This document shows, piece after piece, positions 1 to 9,599 of a DNA stretch of 64,000 nucleotides. Positions within the stretch are counted from its first letter, which is position 1. Every line of letters begins with the position of its first letter. Origin of the DNA: Aspidapion aeneum (taxonomy: Eukaryota; Arthropoda; Insecta; Coleoptera; Brentidae); contig OY755038.1 in NCBI GenBank assembly GCA_963576565.1, positions 62,348,366 to 62,412,365 on the forward strand. Direction: 5' to 3'. The notes beneath the pieces were generated by a model. That model saw only the letters and a list, made by a program, of their open reading frames with translations. It ran no database searches and was not told the origin of the DNA. Position numbers and translations under genes: made by a program.

Positions 1-1323
1 GTTGTGAACAATCACTTAACCAAGTACTTGGAAAAGTACAAAATTATCAACGACAAGCAATACGGATTTCGAAAATATAGGTCAACTGGCGATTTACTTA
101 CATACGTCACTCACTTATGGCAAAAAGCGATTGAGTTGCGAGGTGAAACAAGAACAATTGCCTTAGATATATCTAAAGCATTCGATAAAGTCTGGCATGA
201 AAATCTGCTCAACAAGCTCAAAGCAACGGGATTGTCGCCGAGACTTTGCACTTGGTTTGAAAGTTACCTTAAGGATAGATCCATTTATGTTGCACTGGAT
301 GGCCGGAACTCCAACTCTTACCAAATAAATGCTGGTGTACCACAGGGAGCAATCCTTTCGCCAACACTTTTTCTGATTTACATAAATGACCTCATAGATA
401 AAACAGTAAATCCACTTTATTGCTTTGCAGATGATGGCAATGTAGTCTCCTCAGTCATACCACCCACATGTCTCGCCGCACGTGAATTCCATTACCTTAG
501 ACTAACTGAAATATCACAGATAAATAACGACTTGGAGATAATAGAGGACTGGGGCAACAAAAACCTTGTACAGTTCAACGCGCAGAAAACCCAAGCAGCC
601 CTGTTTTCAAAAAAGACCAGCACCGGTGAGCCAAACATCATGCTATCTGGAAGTGCTGTCGCATTGCAGAGCCAGTTGAACATCTTAGGAGTCACTGCAG
701 AGACCAACATGTCTTGGCACAGTCACGTGGCAGATATAGCTAAAAGGGCGTCCCAAAAGCTTGGGGTGCTATTTCGTACAAGACATCTGTATACACCAAG
801 CCAACTGCTGACACTCTACAAAGCCCAGATTCGACCAACTATGGAGTACTGCTCACATATATGGAGTGCGGCACCCAAACATACCTTAATGCTTTTGAAC
901 ACCGTCCAAAAACGAGCTATCAAGCTGATCAATGACCCCGCACTTACCCGTAGCTTGGATAGTCTCGAACATCGAAGAACTGTGGGCGATCTATCTCTCT
1001 TCTACAGGTATTATCACGGAAAATGCTCTGAAGAGTTGGCACGTATGATCCCCCCGGGAGTAGCACCTACTAGGCGAACACGTCAAACAGACGGTAACCA
1101 TCAATTTATTGTCAAAATAGAGGTACGAAGAACCTCATTATATCAGAATTCATATCTCTGGAGAACAGCATCGCTGTGGAATAAACTCCCTGCGACAGTT
1201 TTCCCTGCAGGTTACAACCTGAACCGTTTCAAAACCAACACACACCAACATTTCCGCGCACTTGCCGCTTCTCAAGCGTGATAGGGATCTCCTTGCGAGT
1301 GCGCATACCCGTAAAAAAAAAAA
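1..1323 (+). mobile_element. Non-LTR retrotransposon (LINE, Jockey-like), 3' end
   Basis: This is the 3' portion of a LINE whose 5' part lies beyond the left window edge. It holds the end of ORF2, about 30 bp of 3' UTR and an 11-bp A tract at 1313-1323. At 1324 the sequence changes abruptly to BEL/Pao gag on the opposite strand, so the LINE sits in the zinc-knuckle region of that gag. Clade assignment from RT and C-terminal motifs is approximate (Jockey/CR1 group). Confidence 0.88.
4..1281 (+). CDS. LINE ORF2 reverse transcriptase, C-terminal part
   Basis: The frame is open from the window edge to TGA at 1279-1281; the listed start is not a true initiation site. RT motifs run in order: YGFRKYRST, the palm motif ALDISKAFDKVWH with the first catalytic Asp (about residue 54), GVPQGAILSPTLF (about 110), and the catalytic box FADDG (about 141; most LINEs have YADD). 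After it comes the usual LINE C-terminal region, including QIRPTMEYCSHIWS and the QKRAIKLI segment. The protein copies LINE RNA into DNA at a nicked target. The endonuclease domain must lie to the left. No frameshift or internal stop is seen over 425 codons, so the copy looks young. Confidence 0.9.
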   Translation: MNNHLTKYLEKYKIINDKQYGFRKYRSTGDLLTYVTHLWQKAIELRGETRTIALDISKAFDKVWHENLLNKLKATGLSPRLCTWFESYLKDRSIYVALDGRNSNSYQINAGVPQGAILSPTLFLIYINDLIDKTVNPLYCFADDGNVVSSVIPPTCLAAREFHYLRLTEISQINNDLEIIEDWGNKNLVQFNAQKTQAALFSKKTSTGEPNIMLSGSAVALQSQLNILGVTAETNMSWHSHVADIAKRASQKLGVLFRTRHLYTPSQLLTLYKAQIRPTMEYCSHIWSAAPKHTLMLLNTVQKRAIKLINDPALTRSLDSLEHRRTVGDLSLFYRYYHGKCSEELARMIPPGVAPTRRTRQTDGNHQFIVKIEVRRTSLYQNSYLWRTASLWNKLPATVFPAGYNLNRFKTNTHQHFRALAASQA

Positions 1324-2510
1324 CACGCTAGACATAATTTTTTCTGCTTGACGAAAGATAGGCGCTCGACAGGTGAGAGGTCAAGAAATGTTTGACATTT
1401 CGAATGCACGTGACCTTGATTACACCGGAAACATTTTATTCCCGTACTTGAATTAGTTGAGGTGCCAGCCAGTCCTATAAAAGGCGAATTGGATGATTTA
1501 TAGGTAGGCTTTTGCCCAAACTGATTTGGCATAGAATTTGATTTTTGATAGGTAGGCTTTTGCCCAAACTGATTTTGCATAGAATTTGATTTTTGATAGG
1601 TAGGCACCTTTTTAAGTGCTGTTGATTGAGGAAGTGATTCCAAAACTTTACATCTTTTTTCTAGAAATTGAAAAAGTGACTGAAAAGTGGGAATTTCGGT
1701 ATTAGTATTGGCGTGACTCATTTCGAAATTTGAACGCGTCGGAATATCCAATTTTTCTAACAGAATGAAAAAAATAATAAAGTCCCAACTGTCAACGTCA
1801 AAGCTAAGTGATTTTAAAATTTCTAGTGATTCTGAAAAGGTGTCAATTAAATTACGCAATTCTTTAGCTGACTCGTTTTTTAATGTAGAGTTCATAATTG
1901 TGCTCAAAGCATCATTTGCGAGGTCTCGCTTGTTTTGATATCTATTGACTAATTTGTCGTAAGCCATTTTATGATTTTGATCAGATAAGCTAATCCCTGA
2001 TATCAATTTTAAAGGCTCATCCTCGAGATATGAAAATAAATATTGAAGTTTTCGAACGTTACTTAGACTTTGATTTTGATCTATAATGTTATTAAAAAGA
2101 TCGAAAAAGCTTGGCCATAATTTTTTATCACCTCGAAATATGGGAATACCTAACTCTTTGAGTTTTGGAGTTTCAGATTCGTTTTGACGAACATATGATC
2201 GCGAAAAGGATGGGGGCTCAACCGGAAATATTTCAGAGTAAACCCCTTTACACGCATAAAAATATTTACGAGCTTCTGAAAGGATCGCATCCTGCGTTTT
2301 AAACTCCTCGTCCTCCGAGTCGTCTATCAACATAATGACATCATTATGTGCCAACATGCATTTATCGAAGGTTTCATCCAAATCGGAATACCTCACTTGA
2401 AACTCGTTTCTCGCTTTTGCGTCCGTTGCCGCGGTTTGTGAAAACACATAACACTCGGTGATCGCAGATAAAAAACCCTTGCGTTTTTGCACGGCTTTTT
2501 TGATAGACAT
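1324..2510 (-). CDS. BEL/Pao retrotransposon Gag, interrupted by the LINE
   Basis: I choose the ATG at 2508-2510 because the upstream in-frame residues come from a TTG with no support. The protein starts MSIKKAVQKRKG. It then shows a DUF1759-type BEL gag region (FRGDKKLWPSFFDLFNNII, then a segment around LEDEPLKLISG), a low-complexity Ser/Gln/Asn stretch with 16-residue repeats, and a zinc knuckle CFRCNQGHVHSKC. The frame breaks a few residues later, just after KLCLAC, where the LINE A tract begins at 1323. Protease, RT and integrase of this element would lie beyond the left edge, on the other side of the LINE. Gag forms the retrotransposon particle and binds its RNA. The frame is otherwise open, so the element decayed little before the insertion. 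Confidence 0.85.
1501..1605 (-). repeat. 48-bp tandem repeat inside BEL gag
   Basis: The 10-mer taggtaggct starts at 1501 and 1549 and recurs in part at 1597, a 48-bp period. It encodes a 16-residue repeat of the type PTYQKSNSMxNQFGQK in the Gag linker before the zinc knuckle. The unit keeps the frame. Confidence 0.85.
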
Positions 2511-3620
2511 GATTTTACCTTTGAAATGACGAAATTGTCGGTAAATATACAATTAACGCTAAATTAATGCTTCTGAAATAGAAAAATGACGAATTGTCGA
2601 AAATATGCACTAATTTATCGCACTTGATGAAAATTGTTTTAATATCGAAATGGTATGGAACAAATCTAATCACAGAAATTGTGTTTGTTTGTTTTGATTG
2701 ATTCTCGATTTTTGTTTACTGAAATGACCACGCGGTAGACCCTGCGTTACTATAGCAGCGGACCGAAAACAGGTGAATTGCGCCGGACAACCGAAGGTCG
2801 AACGAAAATCTACGGTTCAATACGATTGGCAAAATTCAAGGCCGTGTGATCACGGCGAAAATGGCTGACTTAAAAATACCATCGAATGGATTTAATTTAT
2901 TTATTCGGTTCGTCGGACCACTTTATGTCTGCCCGCAGTTAGAAAAACTATAACTGCAATGGACTGTATATATTTTATTAAATGAAAGCGCGAACAAACA
3001 TAAATTAATTGATATGTAATCACGAAATAATTAAGGTCCATAGGTTAATTGCTGGTACCACACAACGGAAATCAGAAACAAAGTACTCACCAGTTTGCAG
3101 CCAATTTCTCCACGGTCCAGGGGCCCCTTTCTGTATCTAATGATGGCACCACGTAGCTGAAGGGCTGAAGTTTCTAGTTCTATGCTTCAGTACACCAAAA
3201 TCGAGCACTTTCAAGTGTAGAAAATTGTAATAGTTGGAGAAAGTAATTAACACGCCATTTTTCTCGAGGCGGTAGAAAGGATCTCTCTGATTCTTGGTGC
3301 GCATGTCAAAATGCGCGAAAAATGTACTCTGTCCGTCATCCAATTGTGTGGTTTTAAAAAGTAAAAACAACCGCGAAATTTAGCGGGAGCTAACATATTA
3401 CACATGCTTATAGTCAAACATAACACAATATTGTGTATTTGTTTAAAATATTTTCAACATTTAAATTGCTTGATAATGACTGTCTGTTTAGAACACGATA
3501 ACTTACAAACTGTTAAATAGATTTGTTTTAAGTTTGGCACAACAATTTTTTGGCACCCCAGTATTAGTTTTTAGTGTGGGAAGGGATTAGTAAAGGAGTT
3601 GAAATAAAAGCATAATTGGA
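2511..3620. other. BEL leader/LTR region, boundaries not found
   Basis: This follows the BEL gag start on its upstream side (minus orientation), so it should hold the 5' leader and probably the 5' LTR. I could not identify LTR ends or a primer-binding site. One short unassigned frame exists on the minus strand at 3137-3370. The segment 2740-2880 is less AT-rich than its surroundings. Confidence 0.4.
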
Positions 3621-5068
3621 GATGTACAGCGTGTCCCATTTTCGATGGGATTAAATGGGAAACTCGGTTATTATTAAAGATATCGATTTTCTGATTGCAC
3701 CTAACTGTGCTCTTTTTTGGAGCCCTTAAAAATGGTGTAATCAGATTTTTGCTATACCCCGTGGTTTTGCTAATACAGGGAGTTTATGAAAAAATTGCAT
3801 TTTAATTAATTCCTTGTATCTCGCTTATTTTGCAAGATATTTTTATTCTGTAAAAACCTTTCTATGGCAACTTTTTTAGAGCAAAATAATGACGTTGTCA
3901 ATTTTTTAAAATATTGTTTAGTTTTTGAGATATGGTATTTATCATAAAAAAATTAAATACGGACCTGGATTTTTTTTATTACTACATTGATTGGTTCCAT
4001 GCTATTATTACCTTAAAATGATAAAACTTTAATATTTTTTTGATTTAAGGTTAAAAAAAACTATTTAATATTTGAAAAAAAAATTATTGTCCGAACCTGG
4101 AAATTTCCAACGTAATTATAAATTAAAAATTGCAAGACACACTGGCTGAACGATTTTTAGTTTATCTGTTTTGAAATTATAATTAAAAGATTTATAAATA
4201 AACTAAAAAACGTTAAAAAGTTACAAAAATAATATCGTACTAATTATTTGATGTACAGCAGGTCGTGAAATTTACAAAACAAAAGCGTGGAATTGACATT
4301 GTCATTTTACTTGTCATTTTTGTGAATGGCTTACAATTATTTTAAACTGGCTAGAAATCGACCATCTCCAGATTTTGAAAAATGTGATATGTTTGACTGC
4401 TTCATTCAAGCAACAAAATCCCAATATTTAAATGGCAGAAGTATTTTTATGCAAAATGCGTTAAGAAAAATTACTTAAAAATGCCAACAATGTCTTACAC
4501 ATAATGGTAATCAGAAAAATTAGTTATTTTTTATAATTGGTTTTTTTTTGTATTTTTCGTAGACTTCAAATAAATCTGTAAATTAACGTAAAACCATTTT
4601 AATATGCTAAGTATCAAAACAGTTAAACTAAAAATTGTTTAACTAGCAATTTTTAATTTATATTTATGTTGGAAATATCCATCCATATATAATTTTTATT
4701 ATTTTATGATAATACCAGCATAAAACCAATCAAAATAGTAATAAAAAAAATCCAGGTCCGTATTTAATTTTTTTATGATAAATACCATATCATTACGTCA
4801 TTATTTTCTTTTAAAAAAGTTGCCATGAAAAGGTTTTTACAGAATAAAAATATCTCGCAAAATAAGCGAGATACAAGAGATTATTAAAAATGCAATTTTT
4901 TCAAAAACTCTCTGTATTAGCGAAACTACGGGGTATAGCAAAAAACTGATTACGCCATTTTTAAGGGCTCAAAAAAAGAGCACGGTTAGGTGCAATCAGA
5001 AAATCAATATCTTTAATAATAACCGAGTTTCCCATTTAATCCCATCGAAAATGGGACACGCTGTACAT
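3621..5068. mobile_element. Fold-back/MITE element with long terminal inverted repeats
   Basis: The left end gatgtacagcgtgtcccatt (3621) is matched by its reverse complement ending at 5068. Similarity continues inward for about 500-600 bp on each side, with scattered substitutions and a deletion of roughly 37 bp in the right arm near 4790. About 350 bp of dissimilar AT-rich sequence lies between the arms. No open frame is present, so the element is non-autonomous. The end motif resembles the TACAGGGTGTCCC ends of the element at 31997-37488, suggesting a related Tc1/mariner-type family. Confidence 0.85.
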
Positions 5069-5194
5069 CAAAACGCCGTTTTGAAGTGTAAACTTCTCTT
5101 TAGGCGCGTTTAGCAGTTTTTGTGGGTAGTGAATTGAACTGAACAGATAATAGTAGGTAACCATAAGCATGCATAACTTAATATTATTATTATA

Positions 5195-5279
5195 GAGAAG
5201 TAATAATAAAAAAAGCTAACACTTTACGTTTAATTTTGTTTGAAAAGATAACCCTTGTTGCCTACTGTGAGTACTGTGG
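5195..5279 (+). repeat. Diverged 85-bp repeat, copy 1
   Basis: This segment, from agaagtaataataaaaaaag to tgtgagtactgtg, is closely similar to 12217-12301. The two copies flank the Gypsy element from outside its target duplication, so they belong to an older dispersed or tandem repeat. Confidence 0.65.
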
Positions 5280-5319
5280 CTTCTTTTTTATCAGAAGGAC
5301 CCCTTCAAACCGACCGGAC

Positions 5320-5485
5320 TCCAAGCGCGGATTTAAGGGGGGGGGTAACGTGGTAATTACCCCCTCCCTAGAACAAAAAATATAGACTTTGTTATTGATT
5401 AAAGGGCAAATAGGCGAATTACCCCCCGTAGAAAAAAATTATATAACAAATAATTTATATTTTCACCCAAATCCGCGCTTGCCGG
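5320..5485. mobile_element. Small hairpin MITE
   Basis: The ends are inverted copies: aagcgcggatttaaggg on the left and caaatccgcgcttg on the right, around about 165 bp. A run of nine or more G follows the left end. A second element with the same ends lies near 19403-19527, which supports a real family. Confidence 0.6.
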
Positions 5486-5552
5486 ACTCCCTTGAAACCC
5501 GACCCTTAAATTTATCAAAACAAAGTCAAGCAGCTATTTTCTATAATAATAT

Positions 5553-5969
5553 TGTTACGGGTTCACAACGACAAATTAAAACTCGCAATTGTTGAAAACG
5601 ATACGTCAATTTATTTCTACAAATTATGTACAAAAACACGCACTAATAACTTGCTAATAATTCACTGCTATAATCGGTCTATTAACTTCGTGTTAATCTC
5701 ACGACCACTCAGTATGTTATCTGTGACTGACTGACTGATGCACGACGTCCGGCCTTATATATGAGGGCTGCCTACCATTCTAGAACCCTTCCATCCTTGT
5801 TCGATTCGCAATCATTCCAGCCCTTTTCTAGACTTTCGCATACCAGTTTGTCACAGATAACGCAACTAAAACCTAGATTAAGAATACAACCATAAAATAC
5901 GTCAACCTAATACTACACTAAACCTAAATAAATTCTAACTATAAAATTTAAATACTTAAATTTGTAACA
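5553..5969 (-). repeat. 3' LTR of the Gypsy element
   Basis: 417 bp. It differs from the other LTR by A/G near 5634 and C/T near 5776. In element orientation it begins TGTTACAAATTTAAG and ends CCCGTAACA. Confidence 0.95.
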
Positions 5970-5983
5970 CTATCCTCCTCTTC
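5970..5983 (-). promoter_or_regulatory. Polypurine tract (plus-strand primer site)
   Basis: Read on the minus strand it is GAAGAGGAGGATAG, directly before the 3' LTR. The pol stop TGA (5984-5982) overlaps its edge. It would prime plus-strand DNA synthesis. Confidence 0.88.
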
Positions 5984-8900
5984 AGGTTTGATCGCCTCGA
6001 TCAACATTTCCCAGGTAAGGTTTTAGTCTGTCTAGATGAACAACTTTCATCTTGGACTTCGGGCTTTTCTGGATTCGGTAGATTACATCATTAATTCTCT
6101 TAACAACTTTATAAGGCCCTTCCCATGGTGGTGTCAACTTAGGTGATCTTCCTTTCTTGCGTTGAGGGTTGTATAGCCAGACTTGATCATTCTCCTTGAA
6201 CCCTGAAGAGTTTGCTTTCAGGGCATATCTCGCTTTCATGCGGTCACTGGCTATTTCTATTCGCTCTCTAACCACTTCATGGATATAGTGCAGCTTTTGC
6301 CTTAAACGTTCGACATAGTCATTAATCTCTAAGTGTTCTTCTTCAGGGGAACCAAACATGATATCACAAGGTAAACGCAGTTCTCTACCAAACAGGATAC
6401 TAGATGGAGTAGCTCCTGTCGTATTGTGAATGGCGGTTCTATAGGCCAATAAAAATAATGGAATATATTGGTCCCAATCTGTTTGGTGCTCATCAACAAC
6501 TTTGCACAGATGTTCTTCTATTGTTTTATTAAATCTTTCAACCATGCCATCTGACTGCGGATGTAAAGCCGTAGTCCGTGTTTTATGTATTCCTAAAAGG
6601 TCACAGAGATTCTGGAAGAGCTTTGATTCAAAGTTTCTTCCTTGATCTGAATGTAGTTCCAAAGGAATGCCAAATCGGCTGAAAACATCATTTACCAGAA
6701 CTTCTGCAACTGTAGCGGCCTCTTGGTTAGGCAAAGCAAAAACTTCTGGCCATTTGCTAAAATAATCCATGACAACAAGGATGTATTTGTTGCCCTTTTT
6801 AGTTTCTGGAAATGGTCCGACCACATCAATAGCAATGCGTTCGAATGGCAGACCTACGTTATATTGTTTCATTTGACCTCTGGACCTTGTTTTGGGACCT
6901 TGGCTGGCTGCACAAGTCGAACATCGGCGGCACCAGTTTTTCACATCTTGAAAGTAATTGACCCAATAAAATCGGTTTCGAATTTTGTCCATGGTTTTAT
7001 TTATGCCTAGGTGCGCGCCTGATTTTCCACCATGGCATTCGGCCATTATATTGTCTACCATGCTCCTAGGAACCACTACTTGATTAATCACAGTAAGGCC
7101 ATCGGCACTTTCCCAGGCACGTTTAAGGATGTTTTCTTCTACTATCAGTGAATCCCATTGTGCCCACAGTGATTTGAATATCACCCCTTGGTTTGCGATA
7201 TCTTGCCATGATGGTCGTGGCTTGTTCTCTTCTTTCAATCGCAAGATAGGTCCTACATCTTTGTCGTTAAGTTGTGTGGTTCTAATCGAAGCCGACATCC
7301 ATTCTTCATCTGGTTCTAACTTTATCTGGCGCACGTAGGTAATTCCTTCTTTCTGGTCAATTTTCCTGCAATGTTTACAATCCTCGGGGCAAGGTCTTCT
7401 GGACAATGCATCTGCATTATTATGCACCCTTCCTGCTCGGTGCTTAATTTGATAATGGTATTGTTGTAGCTTTTCTATCCATCTCGCGACTTGCCCCTCA
7501 GGTTGTTTCATTTTCATGAGCCACTGTAACGCAGCATGATCCGTTCTAATCAGAAACTCTTGTCCGTAGAGATATTTGTGAAAGTGATCTACGGATTTAA
7601 CTATGGCTAGGAGCTCCTTTCTAGTAACACAATAATTTCTCTCTGGTTTGGATAGCTTCTTGCTGAAAAATTCGATGACCCGTTCTTCTCCATCTTGTAC
7701 TTGGGAGAGTACTGCTCCTATGCCATCGTTGCTCGCATCAGTATCTAATATGAATTTTCCTTTTGGAATGGGATATGCAAGAATCGGACTAGAACATAAT
7801 GCTGCTTTTAGTCTTCTAAATGCTTGGTCACATTCGGTATTCCATTTGTAAGAAGCTTTATCTTCTGTAAGTCTATGTAACGGAGACGCTATTTTGGCGA
7901 ATCCTTCTACAAATCGTCTGTAGTATGTACACAGACCCAAAAAGCTTCTCAATTCATGTTTGTCACGAGGTTGAGGCCATTCTTTTATTGCTTGTAGCTT
8001 CTTTTCGTCGGTATGGATGCCTTCTCGGGAAACGACGTGACCCAGGAACTCAACTTTTTCTTGGAACAGAAAACATTTCTTTGAGTTTAATTTAAGATTT
8101 GCGTTCCTGATTCTTGAGAATACTTCTCGTAAATTATCTAGATGTTCTTGAAATGATTTCCCCATTACTATGACATCATCCAAATAGACTAGGCAGGTTT
8201 TCCAAGTAAGGCCTCGTAGAACGACTTCCATTAGTCTTTCAGATGTAGCTGGGGCATTGCACAGGCCAAATGGCATCACATTAAACTGATAAAGTCCACT
8301 TCCAGCAGAGAATGCAGTCTTCTCTTTATCTCTTTCAAAGATTCCTACTTGCCAATACCCACTTTTCAGGTCAAGAGTAGAAAACCAATATGATCCTGCC
8401 AACGTTGTTAATGTGTCGTCTATTCTTGGCAGTGGGTAACTATCTTTCTTGGTCACATCGTTAAGTTTCCTGTAGTCGACACAAAACCTAGTACTTCCAT
8501 CCTTTTTAGTGACCAACACCACAGGAGATGACCAAGGACTTGATGACTCTTCAATAACACCGTCGCTGAGCATTTTATTAATGAGATTGTGAACTTCTTC
8601 TTGCTTGGCCATTGGTAGTCTTCTTGGGGGTTGTCTTATCGGTTGGGCATCGCCAGTGTTGATAGCATGTTGAATAAGGTTTGTGCGTCCCGAACTACTC
8701 CTAGTTTCGAAGATATTACTTTGTTCTTCTATAAACTCTCTCGCTTTACTATATTCTTCTGGAGTGAGATGTTGCCAAGTTGACTCAAATTGCTGAAGTA
8801 CCTCCATTGGTAACTTGCTTGTATCCTCGGAAGTTGGCTCTTCACATCTTGTTACTTTCTGTACTGGTTCAAATAATGCTACCACCTCCCCCTTATTAAT

Positions 8901-9599
8901 TTTGACACTATTTGGGAAAATATTGGCGACTCTAATCGGGATGTCTTTATCGGTTTTAACTAGTGATTTTGCAACGAGGTAGGTGTTGGGTGTGTTTTGT
9001 TGGCTTATGAGTCCGACGCAGCTTGATGTTTTACTTTCCAGCCTCCCAAAAATTATGGTCTCACTGTTACCGACTAGTCTTGTTGTGCATACTGCCACGA
9101 CCTTTATTGGTTCTTTATTGAAGTGACTATTTGACAAAATGAACTCTTCATTCCCAAATCTTAGGGTATTAAGTTTATTATCAAACGCAAATCCATGTTT
9201 ACTTATCAAGTCCATTCCCAAAATAAATTCGTCTTCTATTTCGGCAACCAATACAGTGTGGCGAATCTTCAATCTTCCCAGCTGTAGGTCTATATCTGTC
9301 TGCCCCAACACGTCGGCGGATTCTCCAGTCACAGTCTTAAGTGTTATTTTCTTTTCTATTGGACGAATTTTATATCTCGTTGCAATTTTGAACTTAAGCA
9401 ATGATATGGCAGCACCAGTGTCTACCGTTATATTAACTTTTCTCCCATTAATGAGTCCGTCGATGTTAAGACTGTCAGCAGTATGTTTTAGGCTCTTAAT
9501 AGAGTAAATTTTGGGGGCTCTATTCCCATTAGCCAACACCCGCCCCTCTGCGTTGTCTAGTTTTAGTTTTCCTGATCTCTTCTTCGGTACTCTGTCCCG
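5982..9599 (-). CDS. pol: Gypsy Pol: protease, RT, RNase H, integrase
   Basis: The pol frame opens after an in-frame TAG at 9600-9602 and overlaps the end of gag by 37 nt in the -1 frame. It has no ATG near its start, so Gag-Pol by -1 frameshifting is likely. Counting from the GTG at 9539, domains are: aspartic protease (DTGA, about residue 40), RT with catalytic YLDD (about 453), RNase H (LDTDASNDG, about 600), integrase HHCC zinc finger (HLG...CRRCSTC, about 838-880), and the DDE core (AIDVVGPF, HSDQGRNF, catalytic Glu in MVERFNKT near 1000). The C-terminus has the usual WEGPYKVVKRI segment and no chromodomain that I recognise. It is a full-length, unbroken Pol of about 1205 codons that would copy and integrate the element. 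Confidence 0.95.
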   Translation of the reverse strand, partial: RDRVPKKRSGKLKLDNAEGRVLANGNRAPKIYSIKSLKHTADSLNIDGLINGRKVNITVDTGAAISLLKFKIATRYKIRPIEKKITLKTVTGESADVLGQTDIDLQLGRLKIRHTVLVAEIEDEFILGMDLISKHGFAFDNKLNTLRFGNEEFILSNSHFNKEPIKVVAVCTTRLVGNSETIIFGRLESKTSSCVGLISQQNTPNTYLVAKSLVKTDKDIPIRVANIFPNSVKINKGEVVALFEPVQKVTRCEEPTSEDTSKLPMEVLQQFESTWQHLTPEEYSKAREFIEEQSNIFETRSSSGRTNLIQHAINTGDAQPIRQPPRRLPMAKQEEVHNLINKMLSDGVIEESSSPWSSPVVLVTKKDGSTRFCVDYRKLNDVTKKDSYPLPRIDDTLTTLAGSYWFSTLDLKSGYWQVGIFERDKEKTAFSAGSGLYQFNVMPFGLCNAPATSERLMEVVLRGLTWKTCLVYLDDVIVMGKSFQEHLDNLREVFSRIRNANLKLNSKKCFLFQEKVEFLGHVVSREGIHTDEKKLQAIKEWPQPRDKHELRSFLGLCTYYRRFVEGFAKIASPLHRLTEDKASYKWNTECDQAFRRLKAALCSSPILAYPIPKGKFILDTDASNDGIGAVLSQVQDGEERVIEFFSKKLSKPERNYCVTRKELLAIVKSVDHFHKYLYGQEFLIRTDHAALQWLMKMKQPEGQVARWIEKLQQYHYQIKHRAGRVHNNADALSRRPCPEDCKHCRKIDQKEGITYVRQIKLEPDEEWMSASIRTTQLNDKDVGPILRLKEENKPRPSWQDIANQGVIFKSLWAQWDSLIVEENILKRAWESADGLTVINQVVVPRSMVDNIMAECHGGKSGAHLGINKTMDKIRNRFYWVNYFQDVKNWCRRCSTCAASQGPKTRSRGQMKQYNVGLPFERIAIDVVGPFPETKKGNKYILVVMDYFSKWPEVFALPNQEAATVAEVLVNDVFSRFGIPLELHSDQGRNFESKLFQNLCDLLGIHKTRTTALHPQSDGMVERFNKTIEEHLCKVVDEHQTDWDQYIPLFLLAYRTAIHNTTGATPSSILFGRELRLPCDIMFGSPEEEHLEINDYVERLRQKLHYIHEVVRERIEIASDRMKARYALKANSSGFKENDQVWLYNPQRKKGRSPKLTPPWEGPYKVVKRINDVIYRIQKSPKSKMKVVHLDRLKPYLGNVDRGDQT
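9563..9599 (-). promoter_or_regulatory. Gag-Pol -1 frameshift window
   Basis: Gag and pol frames overlap only here: pol is closed upstream by TAG at 9602-9600 and gag ends with TAA at 9565-9563. Just before the gag stop the minus strand reads GGAAAACTAA. An A-site AAC can slip to AAA, but the P-site GAA to GGA re-pairing is imperfect, so the exact slip site is an inference. Confidence 0.6.
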
